In this document: positions 1-8,856 of the stretch, one piece after another | Layout of the letters: each line of letters begins with the position of its first letter | Position numbering within the stretch: position 1 is the stretch's first letter | Source: an uncultured Methylococcaceae bacterium | GTDB lineage: Bacteria > Pseudomonadota > Gammaproteobacteria > Methylococcales > Methylococcaceae | DNA length: 64,000 nt | Reading direction: 5' to 3' | Assembly: GCA_903934875.1 (NCBI GenBank) | Contig: CAIZPP010000185.1 | Coordinates: 1-64,000, forward strand | The notes under the pieces: generated by a model | Told to the model about the DNA's origin: nothing | Database searches by the model: none | What the model saw: only the letters and a program-made list of their open reading frames with translations | Position numbers and translations under genes: made by a program

Positions 1-137
1 TGATGTTACGCAGTCATCGCTAGAGGATGGCAACTTGTGGAGTGCGGCGACTCGTCGCCGCTGGACGCAAAAGGCGGCGACGAGTCGCCGCACTCCACAA
101 CATCCGGGCTACAGCCTACACGGTTGCGTAACATCAG
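1..137. mobile_element. Family A miniature element (copy A1), cut by window edge
   Basis: This is a non-autonomous element with terminal inverted repeats reading CTGATGTTACGCA, of which the first base lies outside the window. It has a large inner palindrome (GTGGAGTGCGGCGACTCGTC arms). It is identical over its 137 bases to the copy at 58658-58795, and the copy at 8878-9015 is a close relative in inverse orientation. It contains no reading frame. On its right it abuts the end of a family B element, whose AAAACGCTGTA end stops at 159. Confidence 0.85.
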
Positions 138-159
138 TTTTTAAGATAAAAACGCTGTA
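138..159. mobile_element. Right end of a family B element
   Basis: The stretch ends in AAAAACGCTGTA, the terminal repeat of the family B elements found elsewhere (for example 8857-9123). The thiL stop codon begins at the very next base. The arrangement, family A followed by a family B end, is the same as at 8878-9123, so A1 probably also sits inside a family B copy that starts outside the window. Confidence 0.6.
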
Positions 160-1113
160 TTAGGAGAAATGCCGGTAACCTAAAGCAGCCAAATCGTAAA
201 TTGCCCCGTCTTTTTTCAAGCGCAACCCCATTTGTTGTTCAATCGAACCAATGCGGACACAGCTACAGCCAAACTCGGCCATCCGGCCCGGCAGTTCATC
301 TTCCCGCTCACGGGAGACGGTAAAACAAAGCTCATAATCGTCACCAGCCCGCAATGGCATCCACGCGTCGCCGTCCGCTTCGATATGTTGCCGCACTACC
401 GAAGGCAATGGCAATGCAATCCAATCCAAGGTTGCCCCGACACCGCTGGCATTTAAAATATGGCACAAGTCGGCAGCCAATCCATCTGAAACATCAATGC
501 ACGAGTTGGCGAATCCGGCCAGACTCATCCCTGCGTTGACACGGGGATGCGGCCTTTCCAGTTTAGCCAAAGCCTCAGGCGATTGCCTCGCTGTTTTTCC
601 AAGCAGAATCTCCAGCCCTAGCCCGGCCAGCCCCAAGTCGCCCGTTAGATAGATGCCGTCTCCCCACCGAGCACCCGAACGCCTCAAAGCACCGACTTCA
701 TCCACAACACCCATAGCCTGCACGGTAATTGACAGCGGACCCCGCGTGGTATCCCCACCCACCAGTTCAACACCGTAATAATCGGCCAATGCCCGAAACC
801 CGTTGGCAAAGGCTGCAAGCCAGTTCTCGTCCGATTCAGGGACGGTCAATGCCAGAGTCACCCAAGTCGGCGTGGCCCCCATTGCGGCCAAGTCGCTGAG
901 ATTAACTGCCAATGACTTATGTCCTAGGCTTTCTGGATTGGTTCCACGTAGAAAATGCACACCCTCCACCAAGGTATCCATAGTCATTGCCAGACATTTG
1001 CCTGACTGCGGTCTTAATAAGGCACAATCGTCACCAATGCCTTCGACAATGTCGAACCGCAAAGGCGGACGGTTGAAAAACCGCTGTATCAACTCAAATT
1101 CGCCAATAGACAT
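160..1113 (-). CDS. thiL: Thiamine-monophosphate kinase
   Basis: The 317-aa product phosphorylates thiamine monophosphate to thiamine pyrophosphate with ATP, the last step of the cofactor pathway, in the cytoplasm. The sequence has the ThiL/PurM-type features: the GIGDDCALL metal and nucleotide motif near residue 25, GGDTTRG near 118 and CIDVSDGLAADL near 205. The length is normal for the family. It is the last gene of a ribH-nusB-thiL operon, starting 24 bp after nusB ends. This gene order is common in gammaproteobacteria. Its stop codon directly borders a family B element, so the transcript probably runs into repeats. Confidence 0.95.
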   Translation of the reverse strand: MSIGEFELIQRFFNRPPLRFDIVEGIGDDCALLRPQSGKCLAMTMDTLVEGVHFLRGTNPESLGHKSLAVNLSDLAAMGATPTWVTLALTVPESDENWLAAFANGFRALADYYGVELVGGDTTRGPLSITVQAMGVVDEVGALRRSGARWGDGIYLTGDLGLAGLGLEILLGKTARQSPEALAKLERPHPRVNAGMSLAGFANSCIDVSDGLAADLCHILNASGVGATLDWIALPLPSVVRQHIEADGDAWMPLRAGDDYELCFTVSREREDELPGRMAEFGCSCVRIGSIEQQMGLRLKKDGAIYDLAALGYRHFS

Positions 1114-1137
1114 GGTTTTTAACCGTTCGCTGCTCTG

Positions 1138-1584
1138 TCAGCCTGGCTTTTTACTGGAAGCGCTTATTTCCACGGATCTAGTCTTATGGGCAATACGGTC
1201 AAGAATGCCATTAACGTACTTATGACCGTGAACAGCTCCGAAAATCTTGGTTAAGTTGATGCATTCGTTGAGGATTACTCTATACGGCAAGTCAATCCGA
1301 TAAAGCAGTTCATAGCTGCCAATACGTAACACTGCCCGCTCCACCGGATCAATACTATTGATGGAGCGGTCTGTGAATTCACCTATGGCGGCATCGATGC
1401 TGTCCAGTTTTTTAGGGATTTCATGCAAAAGCTCCGAGAAATACGCCGGATCGCCATGCCCAAGCCCATGCTCCTCGACAAACTGCCGTTCGATTTCTGC
1501 AAGATCATAGCCGGTCAACTGCCATTGGTAAACGGCCTGCATAGCACTGCGCCGAGCAAAAACCCGCATTTGGGAATGGTTCAT
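1138..1584 (-). CDS. nusB: Transcription antitermination factor NusB
   Basis: This 148-aa all-helical RNA-binding protein acts with NusE (S10) on boxA of rRNA operons. The family is recognised from the N-terminal [13 protein letters not shown] and the conserved C-terminal half ([18 protein letters not shown], then [13 protein letters not shown] and [11 protein letters not shown]). The start overlaps the ribH stop by 4 bp (ATGA), indicating translational coupling. Full length and nothing unusual. Confidence 0.95.
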   Translation of the reverse strand: MNHSQMRVFARRSAMQAVYQWQLTGYDLAEIERQFVEEHGLGHGDPAYFSELLHEIPKKLDSIDAAIGEFTDRSINSIDPVERAVLRIGSYELLYRIDLPYRVILNECINLTKIFGAVHGHKYVNGILDRIAHKTRSVEISASSKKPG

Positions 1585-2060
1585 GCGGTTTCCAATCCAC
1601 GTAAAAGACTAACCATCTCGATAGCTGAAAGGGCTGCTTCGGCACCTTTGTTACCGGCTTTAGTGCCCGCGCGCTCAATGGCTTGCTCGATTGTGTCGAC
1701 TGTCAACACGCCCAAGCTTACTGGTATGCCAAATTTCAGCGACACGCTGCTAATCCCCTTGACACATTCGCCGGCAACATAATCAAAGTGAGGGGTGGAA
1801 CCTCGAATCACCGCACCGACGGCGATAATTGCATCGTAGCGTTTGCTAGCCGCCACCGCCTGTACCGCAAGCGGCAATTCATAAGCCCCTGGCGTCTTGG
1901 CAATATGAATATCTTCTTTTGAAGCGCCGTGGCGCACCAGTGCGTCGATAGCCCCGGCCTCCAGTTGGTCGACGATGAAGCTATTGAAACGCGACGCAAC
2001 GATGCAGAAATGCATCCCGGCAGCACCGAAGTGGCCTTCGTAGGCTTTAATCTTTGACAT
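1581..2060 (-). CDS. ribH: 6,7-dimethyl-8-ribityllumazine synthase
   Basis: The enzyme condenses 3,4-dihydroxy-2-butanone 4-phosphate with the ribitylaminouracil to form lumazine, the penultimate step of riboflavin synthesis. Lumazine synthase signatures are present: [29 protein letters not shown], the active-site loop [15 protein letters not shown] and [16 protein letters not shown]. An open frame extends 39 codons further upstream, but the family begins at the [10 protein letters not shown] start at 2060, which gives 159 aa, a normal length. It is first in the ribH-nusB-thiL operon. No FMN riboswitch was recognised in the 150 bp upstream. Confidence 0.93.
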   Translation of the reverse strand: MSKIKAYEGHFGAAGMHFCIVASRFNSFIVDQLEAGAIDALVRHGASKEDIHIAKTPGAYELPLAVQAVAASKRYDAIIAVGAVIRGSTPHFDYVAGECVKGISSVSLKFGIPVSLGVLTVDTIEQAIERAGTKAGNKGAEAALSAIEMVSLLRGLETA

Positions 2061-2208
2061 TTTGGTCTCGCATACCACAGATACTAAGTTATAAATAATT
2101 GCATTGGTTAGAAAATTAAACGAACCGACAACAAAAGTGACGATGCACAGGCAATGGCTTTTGACTTTAAGTTGCAAATTATATCAAACATACCAGCTCA
2201 AGCCCATG

Positions 2209-2601
2209 TCATTTTCCTGCCACTTTAAAATTTACATACAAATTCATTAAATAGTTCCACATCCCAACCATGCCGGCGATGATGACGCGGGATGGAAAAT
2301 AATGCATATGCAACACCTCGACAAAAACAACCATGAGTCCTGTCACTGCTCCAAGACCGGCAAGGGCGATTAGCAGAAAAATGCCATAGCCTTCGTGGAC
2401 CGAGCGCAGGGTCCCTTTAAATACAAAACGCCGACTCAGCACATAATTGATGGAAACCGCCACAGCAAACGCTACCGCAGTAGCATAAACATAATATATG
2501 TTTAGATAATCGATAAATAGATACAAAAGAAACAGGTCAAACAAAAACGTCGAAACACCGACACTGGAATATTTTAAAAATCGCACCAAGCTTTTATTCA
2601 T
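2209..2601 (-). CDS. GtrA-like membrane protein
   Basis: The 130-aa product has four predicted membrane helices (about residues 9-31, 36-56, 73-95 and 100-122) and the GtrA/DPMS-like pattern KYSSVGVSTFLFDL near the N-terminus with SINYVLSRRFVFKG in the middle. Family members are thought to help move lipid-linked sugars across the inner membrane or to support surface polysaccharide glycosylation. No glycosyltransferase gene lies next to it, so the substrate cannot be inferred. It follows the HD-GYP gene by 45 bp on the same strand and could be read from the same transcript. Confidence 0.8.
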   Translation of the reverse strand: MNKSLVRFLKYSSVGVSTFLFDLFLLYLFIDYLNIYYVYATAVAFAVAVSINYVLSRRFVFKGTLRSVHEGYGIFLLIALAGLGAVTGLMVVFVEVLHMHYFPSRVIIAGMVGMWNYLMNLYVNFKVAGK

Positions 2602-2646
2602 TTTTTAGGCTGCCTCAGATCATCTATTTAACGACTTTTTTAAAGA

Positions 2647-3756
2647 CTAGGATTCGGCATAGCGACAGGCAATCATATGGAATTCGTCTTGTATTTCCAC
2701 AAAGGCTTCCAGCATATCCGGATCGAAATGACTGCCATTGCCCTCGCACATGATTCCCACTGCGCGTTGATGTGCGATGCTTCCCCTGTCAGATATTTTG
2801 TTGATGATGGCATCGTACACATCGGCAATTGCCATCAAGCGTGCCGGTATGGGGATTTCATCGCCGACAAGCCCTAGTGGATAACCACTGCCATCCATTT
2901 TCTCATGATGCGAGAGTATGATATCCTTAGCTATAGAGAAAAATTCTGTATCAACGCCCAAGGTTTGTTCTGATTTATGGATAGCATTCCATCCAAGCGT
3001 AGTGTGGGACCTCATAATCTCAAGTTCTTTCGGGGAAAGCCTACTCTGATACGGTTTCGCGATAATCCGGTCTGGAATCACAACCATGCCTATGTCGTGC
3101 AGGGGTGCCGCCCAGAACAGCATATTGATGTTGTAATCGGACAGAAAGCCGACGAAGCGTGTTTTAAAACGCAAACACTCCGCAAGGGCTTTGACGTAAT
3201 GCTGGGTACGGAGAAGATGGCGGCTTGTTTCGCGATTGCGGCAACCCACAAGGGTAGACAAGGTCAGGATAAGCAACTTCTGGATGGCCTGCGTCTCATG
3301 GGTACGCCTAACCACTTCTTGCTCAAGATAGCGTGAGTTATCGACCAGGAAATTAGCGGCGGCTTTAACTTGCAACTGGGTCTTGACCCGAGCCAGAAGA
3401 ATTGGCGGGTTAATTGGCTTGTAAATATAATCCACTGCACCTAGACTCAAGCCATAAGTCTCACTTTCCAAATCAATCCTCGCCGTTAGAAACATAACCG
3501 GAATGGCTGCGGTATAGGCATCCTGTTTCAATAGGCGACAGATATCATAACCATCCATTTCCGGCATCATGATGTCTAGCAGGATAATATCGGGTTTTAC
3601 TGTAGAGTGTGCGATCCTAAGTGCAGTCTCACCATTTTTGGCCACCTTGACCTGATAGTGTTGTTTGAGAATATTGCCTATTAGCTCAAGACTACTCGGC
3701 GTGTCATCCACAATGAGTACGCTCTGCTGCTGGGTACTACCGGTAAAAATATCCAC
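2647..3756 (-). CDS. Response regulator with HD-GYP phosphodiesterase domain
   Basis: The 369-aa two-domain regulator has a receiver domain at about residues 12-130, with phospho-acceptor Asp in ILLDIMMPEMDGYD and conserved Lys in YKPINPP. An HD-GYP domain occupies about 150-350. The catalytic signature is complete: HDIGM, HTTLGW, SHHEKMDGSGYP and IADVYDAI. HD-GYP enzymes hydrolyse cyclic di-GMP, so phosphorylation by an unseen kinase probably controls c-di-GMP breakdown. The gene starts 23 bp after the PAS-GGDEF gene on the same strand, so a maker and a breaker of the same messenger are probably co-transcribed. Confidence 0.92.
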   Translation of the reverse strand: MDIFTGSTQQQSVLIVDDTPSSLELIGNILKQHYQVKVAKNGETALRIAHSTVKPDIILLDIMMPEMDGYDICRLLKQDAYTAAIPVMFLTARIDLESETYGLSLGAVDYIYKPINPPILLARVKTQLQVKAAANFLVDNSRYLEQEVVRRTHETQAIQKLLILTLSTLVGCRNRETSRHLLRTQHYVKALAECLRFKTRFVGFLSDYNINMLFWAAPLHDIGMVVIPDRIIAKPYQSRLSPKELEIMRSHTTLGWNAIHKSEQTLGVDTEFFSIAKDIILSHHEKMDGSGYPLGLVGDEIPIPARLMAIADVYDAIINKISDRGSIAHQRAVGIMCEGNGSHFDPDMLEAFVEIQDEFHMIACRYAES

Positions 3757-3779
3757 AATGCCCTCTCATCATTAAAGAT

Positions 3780-5927
3780 TCAACGAACGCAATGGGAAGC
3801 AGGAGGGCTATCGCGATCATGTACGTCGAAAAAAACGAAACGGTTCTTGCCACTTTGCTTGGCAGCGTACATGGCATGGTCGGCATGGCGCAACAGAATT
3901 TCCGGGTCGGCGCGGTCACCTGGAAACAAGGTGACGCCTATGCTAGTTGAAATGCCCGGGTACTCGGAATCAGCGATATTGTAACTTGCAGCCACGGTTT
4001 CCAGCAGACGCACCAAAATCTGCCGACACTCCTCCTCACCGCTGAGGTTGGATAGCAGGATGACAAATTCATCCCCTCCCAGACGCGCCACGGTATCCCC
4101 GTCCCTGACACAGGATTTGAGTCGCTTTGCCAACTGGATCAACAACTGGTCGCCGAAAGCATGGCCAAACCGGTCATTCACCGCCTTGAAACCATCCAAG
4201 TCCAGGTAGCAAATGGCCAGCATTCCCACGTCACGACGCGCCATTGCTTGCTGCAAGCGGTCAACAAGCAGCCTACGGTTGGGGAGTTGCGTCAGGGCAT
4301 CATGGTAAGCCGCCTTACGCAACTGTTCCTGGGCTTGATGCAGTCCGGTCACATCGACAACCAACGCAACCAGATAATCAACCGAACCATCTGTCTTGCG
4401 CAGACAGCTAACGGAGGTTTGGGCATACAGGATACTGCCATCCTTGCGCAGGCAGCGTTTGTTTATTGTATAGTCGTCAATCTTACCGGTTAAAATGAGC
4501 TTCAATTTAGCTTGGTTTCTGGCTTGATCGACGGGGAAGGTCATTTCATCCCAAGTTTTCTGGAGCAACTCCTCACGGCTAAAGCCCAGCATTTGGCACA
4601 ACTGGTCGTTGACTTCGAGCCAGTTTGTTGCCGGTGAAACGGTTGCCATGCCCACCAGGGGGCGCTCAAAGAAAGCCCGGAAATGGCGTTCTCTGGCGCA
4701 AAGTAGAGTCTGGGCAAGTTTGCGCTCAGTAATATCCGTGCTCGTGCCTACAAGCCGGACCACTTCTCCTTTGTCGTCCAGCACGACACCTTGGGCCTCG
4801 GCGATCCACCGAAGTTGGCCATTGGGAAGGAAAATACGAAATTCGACTGTTTCATAGGCCTTGTTTTCAACCGTCCGTGACAGAGAAGCCCAGACTTTGG
4901 CAAAGTCATCCGGGTGCACGGATTTTTTCCAAGTCTCATGTGGCATGGGGACTATTCTGGGAAGACCGTAAATTTGGAACATTCTGTCGTCCCAAGTCAC
5001 CAAGCTGTTGCTGAAATCCAAATCCCACACCCCCATAGTCGCAGCTTGGGTCGCCAGAGTCAGCCGTTCGGTCACCTCCCGCAAAGCCAGATTGGCTTGA
5101 TGGAGTTCTGCGGTCCTTGCCCGCACCCTTTCCTCCAGTTGCTCCCGGTGCAAAGCGAGTTCGTTTTCCACCAGCTTCCGCTTGGTGATGTCGCGAGCCG
5201 CAGCATAGATGATATCGCCCGCCGTGACAGCCTTCCATTCCAGCCAGCGGCAACCTTCATGCTTACATTGGAAACGGTTGACAAAATTGCTAAGTTTTTT
5301 CTCGACGGCAAGTTGGGCAAATACTCTTAAGGTTTCCTCCTTGTCCTCGGGACGCACAAACTCGATGAACCGCCGCGCTTTGAGTTCGTCCTTAGTATAG
5401 CCCAACACCTGCTCCCATGCCGGATTGAGTTGTTGGAAGTAACCCTCGGCATTGGTAATGCACAGCAAATCCATGGACACGTCAAAGAAACGGTCTAACT
5501 CCTGCGTCTTCCTATGCAATTCTTCCTTGGTCTTCCGGCGGTTGGTCAAATCGAAAAAAGTAATGAGGTTTTTTCCATCAACGGCTGTAGTATGAATGCG
5601 GACGAACCAGACGGTGCCGTTTTTAGCAATGATGCTCACTTCCATAGGGTCTATTTCCATGTCCCTACCCTTGGTGGCAGCCACTCGGCGCTCCCATTCC
5701 CCAACAGCCCACTCGCGGTATTCGGGATTCGGATAGGCAAGATGGCACCATTCCCGGAAGGTCGCAGACTCATCCAAGGTGTAACCGAACATTTCGACGA
5801 ATTTGCGATTTCGGTAGAGTATTTTCTGTCCGGGAACCGAGGTAAGTATCACGCCCGCGGGAAGGTGTTCAAGCATGGCTTGCAGCCTACTCTCTGCCTG
5901 CCCGTGTTCACTTGCTTTAGGCATCAT
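3780..5927 (-). CDS. Multi-PAS diguanylate cyclase (GGDEF)
   Basis: The 715-aa cytoplasmic protein has four PAS/PAC sensory modules (about residues 10-130, 140-250, 285-405 and 410-530) and a coiled-coil stretch (LALHREQLEERVRARTAE) in the middle. A C-terminal GGDEF domain carries an intact LGGDEF catalytic loop. An RDGD (RxxD) inhibitory site sits five residues before it, so product feedback is likely. There is no EAL domain and no membrane segment. It makes c-di-GMP from two GTP. The start overlaps the uspA stop by 4 bp, indicating coupling, and the HD-GYP regulator follows. Confidence 0.93.
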   Translation of the reverse strand: MMPKASEHGQAESRLQAMLEHLPAGVILTSVPGQKILYRNRKFVEMFGYTLDESATFREWCHLAYPNPEYREWAVGEWERRVAATKGRDMEIDPMEVSIIAKNGTVWFVRIHTTAVDGKNLITFFDLTNRRKTKEELHRKTQELDRFFDVSMDLLCITNAEGYFQQLNPAWEQVLGYTKDELKARRFIEFVRPEDKEETLRVFAQLAVEKKLSNFVNRFQCKHEGCRWLEWKAVTAGDIIYAAARDITKRKLVENELALHREQLEERVRARTAELHQANLALREVTERLTLATQAATMGVWDLDFSNSLVTWDDRMFQIYGLPRIVPMPHETWKKSVHPDDFAKVWASLSRTVENKAYETVEFRIFLPNGQLRWIAEAQGVVLDDKGEVVRLVGTSTDITERKLAQTLLCARERHFRAFFERPLVGMATVSPATNWLEVNDQLCQMLGFSREELLQKTWDEMTFPVDQARNQAKLKLILTGKIDDYTINKRCLRKDGSILYAQTSVSCLRKTDGSVDYLVALVVDVTGLHQAQEQLRKAAYHDALTQLPNRRLLVDRLQQAMARRDVGMLAICYLDLDGFKAVNDRFGHAFGDQLLIQLAKRLKSCVRDGDTVARLGGDEFVILLSNLSGEEECRQILVRLLETVAASYNIADSEYPGISTSIGVTLFPGDRADPEILLRHADHAMYAAKQSGKNRFVFFDVHDRDSPPASHCVR

Positions 5928-6385
5928 AACCCGGAATGGCTGCGGTGCGGCACCACTAGCAAAGGACAGGGGGAATGGTGCAGCACATAGTCACTGACCG
6001 AACCGGCAACGAGCCGCCAGAAGAAACCCTTGTTGCCACTGCCCAGTACGATCAGGTCGGGATGAAGCTCATTTGCCGCATCGACGATGGCATGGCCGGG
6101 ATTTGAATCCGTTGGGATGAGGCGGACTTCCACGTCCTTGCCCAAAGCCACTTTAGTATTTTCCAGTGCGGACTTGCCATCTGCAAGCTGTCGCTGGTAC
6201 TCAGCCTCAGCCTGCTCGGGAGTAATCAGCGGGCCTTCAAAGCCGCCCGCCATCTCCAAAGGATTTTCATAGTCTTGCACCACTGTGACCAACACAATTT
6301 CCGCTCCGTCGCGCAATAAGGCAAGGGCTACGCGGGCTGCTTCTATCGCATCGGTGCTACCATCGGTTGCTACCATTACTTTCAT
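5924..6385 (-). CDS. Universal stress protein (UspA family)
   Basis: This is a 153-aa single-domain Usp with the N-terminal strand MKVMVATDGSTDAIEAAR. Its C-terminal nucleotide-binding stretch is GSGNKGFFWRLVAGSVSDYV. The usual G-x-x-G reads G-S-G-N here, with the later glycine-serine conserved, so ATP binding is likely but the motif is not perfect. It is the first gene of the uspA/GGDEF/HD-GYP unit and ends in a 4-bp overlap with the cyclase gene. The context suggests a stress input into c-di-GMP signalling, which is inference. Confidence 0.9.
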   Translation of the reverse strand: MKVMVATDGSTDAIEAARVALALLRDGAEIVLVTVVQDYENPLEMAGGFEGPLITPEQAEAEYQRQLADGKSALENTKVALGKDVEVRLIPTDSNPGHAIVDAANELHPDLIVLGSGNKGFFWRLVAGSVSDYVLHHSPCPLLVVPHRSHSGL

Positions 6386-6517
6386 TGTTTCACCTCAAGA
6401 TAACAGACAAGTAAATTAATCTAACTAGGCTTAGCTGGCTTTGATCTTACTACAACTGGCATTACAATTAAATCTATGCGCGGCGCTTTCCGAATCGAAC
6501 CCCCCAAGGAGCAAACC

Positions 6518-6856
6518 ATGACTGACTGCCTATTTTGCAAAATGGCCACCGGTGAAATCAAACCGGCGATTGTTTATGAAAATGACTTTATCCTCGCATT
6601 CCGCGACATAAAACCACAAGCGCCTACCCATGTGCTCATTATTCCAAAGCAACACGTTGCCACGCTTGAAGACCTAGACGACCAGGGCTTGGCCGGCGAA
6701 CTGCTGCTCGCCGCACAGCGGGTGGCAAGACAGGAAGGCATTGCCGACAGCGGCTACCGCACTGTCATCAATTGTCGGGGCGACGGCGGGCAGGAGGTGC
6801 CGCATTTGCATTTGCACCTTTTGGGAGGGCGCCGCCTGAGGTGGCCACCGGGCTAA
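6518..6856 (+). CDS. hinT: HIT-family nucleotide hydrolase (HinT-like)
   Basis: The 112-aa protein has the histidine triad HLHLHLLGG near the C-terminus and the CLFCKMATGEI start typical of HinT/PKCI purine-nucleoside phosphoramidases. The open frame begins further upstream at 6476, but the start at 6518 has AAGGAG six bases before it (6506-6511) and matches the family. The product hydrolyses AMP-lysine-type phosphoramidates. It stands alone and faces away from uspA. The C-terminus (RRLRWPPG) is the normal short tail. Confidence 0.92.
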   Translation: MTDCLFCKMATGEIKPAIVYENDFILAFRDIKPQAPTHVLIIPKQHVATLEDLDDQGLAGELLLAAQRVARQEGIADSGYRTVINCRGDGGQEVPHLHLHLLGGRRLRWPPG

Positions 6857-7073
6857 ACCGTTTGTAGTACTGTATTCAGGCGGAAAACACTGGCGATAGC
6901 AGATTCAATCCGGGACTACGAACAGCAGCCGTAAGGTCACTGCATTAAGTTAAGCCGTTCGTGGTGGACAGCGTACGCCTAGCTCGACCCGATAGGGCAA
7001 TTGCTTTAGAATACTCAAGCTAACTGGCTATTTTGATAGCCGTCCCTTTGAAAGAGCATCAAGGAACTAATCC

Positions 7074-7685
7074 ATGCGATTGCTTACCAGCCTTTTCATT
7101 TCCATTTTTCTATTGGCCTTCTCTGACGCATCTGTGGCAGCGAAAGCCCACAAGGCACCCAAAAAAATGACCGAACACACCACACAAGTGAAATTTGAAA
7201 CCACCCAAGGCAACTTTGTCATCCAACTGGACAAAGCCAAAGCCCCTGTCAGTGTGGCAAACTTTCTGACCTATGTGAAGGAAGGCTTCTACGATGGCAC
7301 TATTTTCCACCGCGTTATCCCAGGATTCATGGCCCAAGGCGGTGGCTTCACCACGGACTTTAAGCAGAAGCCGGTGCATGACCCGATCAAAAACGAGGCA
7401 GACAATGGCCTTCTTAACAAGCGCGGGACCATCGCCATGGCGCGAACCAGTGACCCGAATTCGGCCACGGCGCAGTTTTTTATCAACTTCATCGACAACT
7501 CATTCTTAAACCATACTAGCCCTACCCCCAAAGGCTGGGGATATGCCGTGTTCGGAGCAGTCGTGGAGGGCATGGATGTGGTGGATGGTTTAGGCAAGAT
7601 ACCCACCGGCTCAGGCGGCCCTTTCCCCACCGATGTGCCGAAGACACCCATCGTGATCAACAAAGCCACTGTAGTCAGCGAATAA
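7074..7685 (+). CDS. Periplasmic cyclophilin-type peptidyl-prolyl isomerase
   Basis: The 203-aa product begins with a clear signal peptide (MRLLTSLFISIFLLAFSDASVAA), so it should act in the periplasm on proline bonds of exported proteins. The cyclophilin core has the catalytic-site motifs FHRVIPGFMAQGG and SATAQFFINFIDN plus GYAVFGAVVEGMDVVD. Its size matches PpiA-type proteins with a short lysine-rich linker after the signal. A terminator-like hairpin follows at 7695, and lpxH starts 68 bp later. Confidence 0.92.
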   Translation: MRLLTSLFISIFLLAFSDASVAAKAHKAPKKMTEHTTQVKFETTQGNFVIQLDKAKAPVSVANFLTYVKEGFYDGTIFHRVIPGFMAQGGGFTTDFKQKPVHDPIKNEADNGLLNKRGTIAMARTSDPNSATAQFFINFIDNSFLNHTSPTPKGWGYAVFGAVVEGMDVVDGLGKIPTGSGGPFPTDVPKTPIVINKATVVSE

Positions 7686-7694
7686 CAGCGACAG

Positions 7695-7725
7695 ACCGAC
7701 GCCAAGTTTATAACTGCGTCGGTTT
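7695..7725 (+). terminator. Terminator-like hairpin after cyclophilin gene
   Basis: Arms ACCGACGC and GCGTCGGT enclose a 13-base AT-rich loop and are followed by TTTAA. It lies ten bases after the cyclophilin stop. The T run is short, so termination may be weak and lpxH could still be partly read through. Confidence 0.5.
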
Positions 7726-7753
7726 AACCCCAGCCCCGTACAAACCATGCCCC

Positions 7754-8482
7754 ATGCAGGCTGAAACCCTTTTCATATCCGATTTGCATCTTTGCGCAGC
7801 CCGCCCTGAAACCACGCGGAGGTTCTTGTCCTTCCTTGCAGGCCGTGCACAAGATGCCGAGCGTTTGTATATACTTGGCGACTTGTTCGATGCCTACATC
7901 GGCGATGACGACCAATCCAGCCCCAACCGCGAAGTCAAATCCGCACTGGGACGGCTGGTCGATTCTGGCACGTCGGTTTTTTTCCAACACGGCAACCGGG
8001 ATTTCCTGGCAGAAGAAGGCTTATGCCGGGAGACCGGGGTGGGCCTGTTGGGCGATTACGCCGTCATTGATCTTTACGGCGAACCGGCCCTAATTACCCA
8101 CGGTGACTTGCTTTGTACCGACGACGTTCTCTACCAAAAAGCAAGAATCCGCGTCCGCGCCAATGAGTGGAAACGCAATGCCTTGTCGAAACCCTTATTC
8201 ATCCGCCAATGGTATGCCCGCTGGTATCGGTTCAAAAGCGGCTTGGACAAGGGTAAGAAAAGCCGGATGATCATGGATGCCAATCCGCAAGCCGTCATTG
8301 AAAGCATCCAAAGGCATGGTGTGTCAATTCTGATTCACGGCCATACGCACCGTCCGGCGGTCCATGAATTGGATGTTGGCGGAAAACCTGCCCGGCGCTT
8401 CGTACTAGCGGAATGGAAGGAAACCGGCCAAGCGCTTTGCTGGCGTGAGGGCGGCACTTGGATGATCGAGAATATACTATAA
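7754..8482 (+). CDS. lpxH: UDP-2,3-diacylglucosamine hydrolase
   Basis: The 242-aa calcineurin-like phosphoesterase cleaves UDP-2,3-diacylglucosamine to lipid X and UMP in lipid A synthesis, at the cytoplasmic face of the inner membrane. All metal-binding blocks are present in order: FISDLHL, ILGDLFDAYIGDDD, QHGNRDFL, THGDLLCTDD and IHGHTHRPAVHEL. The length is normal. Its presence is good evidence for a Gram-negative host. The stop codon is followed at once by the family B element at 8484. Confidence 0.95.
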   Translation: MQAETLFISDLHLCAARPETTRRFLSFLAGRAQDAERLYILGDLFDAYIGDDDQSSPNREVKSALGRLVDSGTSVFFQHGNRDFLAEEGLCRETGVGLLGDYAVIDLYGEPALITHGDLLCTDDVLYQKARIRVRANEWKRNALSKPLFIRQWYARWYRFKSGLDKGKKSRMIMDANPQAVIESIQRHGVSILIHGHTHRPAVHELDVGGKPARRFVLAEWKETGQALCWREGGTWMIENIL

Positions 8483-8483
8483 T

Positions 8484-8605
8484 TACAGCGTTTTCAACAT
8501 CAAAAAGTTACTTGGTAGTGGGTATGATAGCGTAGGTTATTCGGCTAACCTGAAGGGTTAACTGAATTTCAGTTTTAGATATATTATGAAGATGAAAACG
8601 CTGTA
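8484..8605. mobile_element. Family B element (copy B1)
   Basis: It begins TACAGCGTTTTCAACATCAA and ends GATGAAAACGCTGTA, giving terminal inverted repeats CAGCGTTTTCA flanked by TA on both sides. A TA duplication is the hallmark of IS630/Tc1-mariner-type transposition. The interior is about 90 bp and non-coding. It starts two bases after the lpxH stop codon. Confidence 0.75.
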
Positions 8606-8856
8606 CATAAATATATCCCCATGCTTGATACTTACCCTTTTCATGAATGTATGCCAACTAATAATTTAAACGCATATAATAATGCGCCTATGGGATTCCC
8701 TCAATGCGGTAAGCGCAATAGGCGTAAGCCGTAGCATGTGGGTAGGGCAAAATCCTTTCCGTTGCCCGACTTTCCTGCCCGGAAGCCCAAATGACGGTCA
8801 CAATGCAAAGAGACACGCCCGATCCAAATGGCTAGGAGTCCCGATTTGTATTTATG

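Noticed and set aside
1581-2177. 39-residue N-terminal extension of lumazine synthase
   Set aside because: The extension is not found in the family and would need a start far from any ribosome site; the [10 protein letters not shown] start fits.
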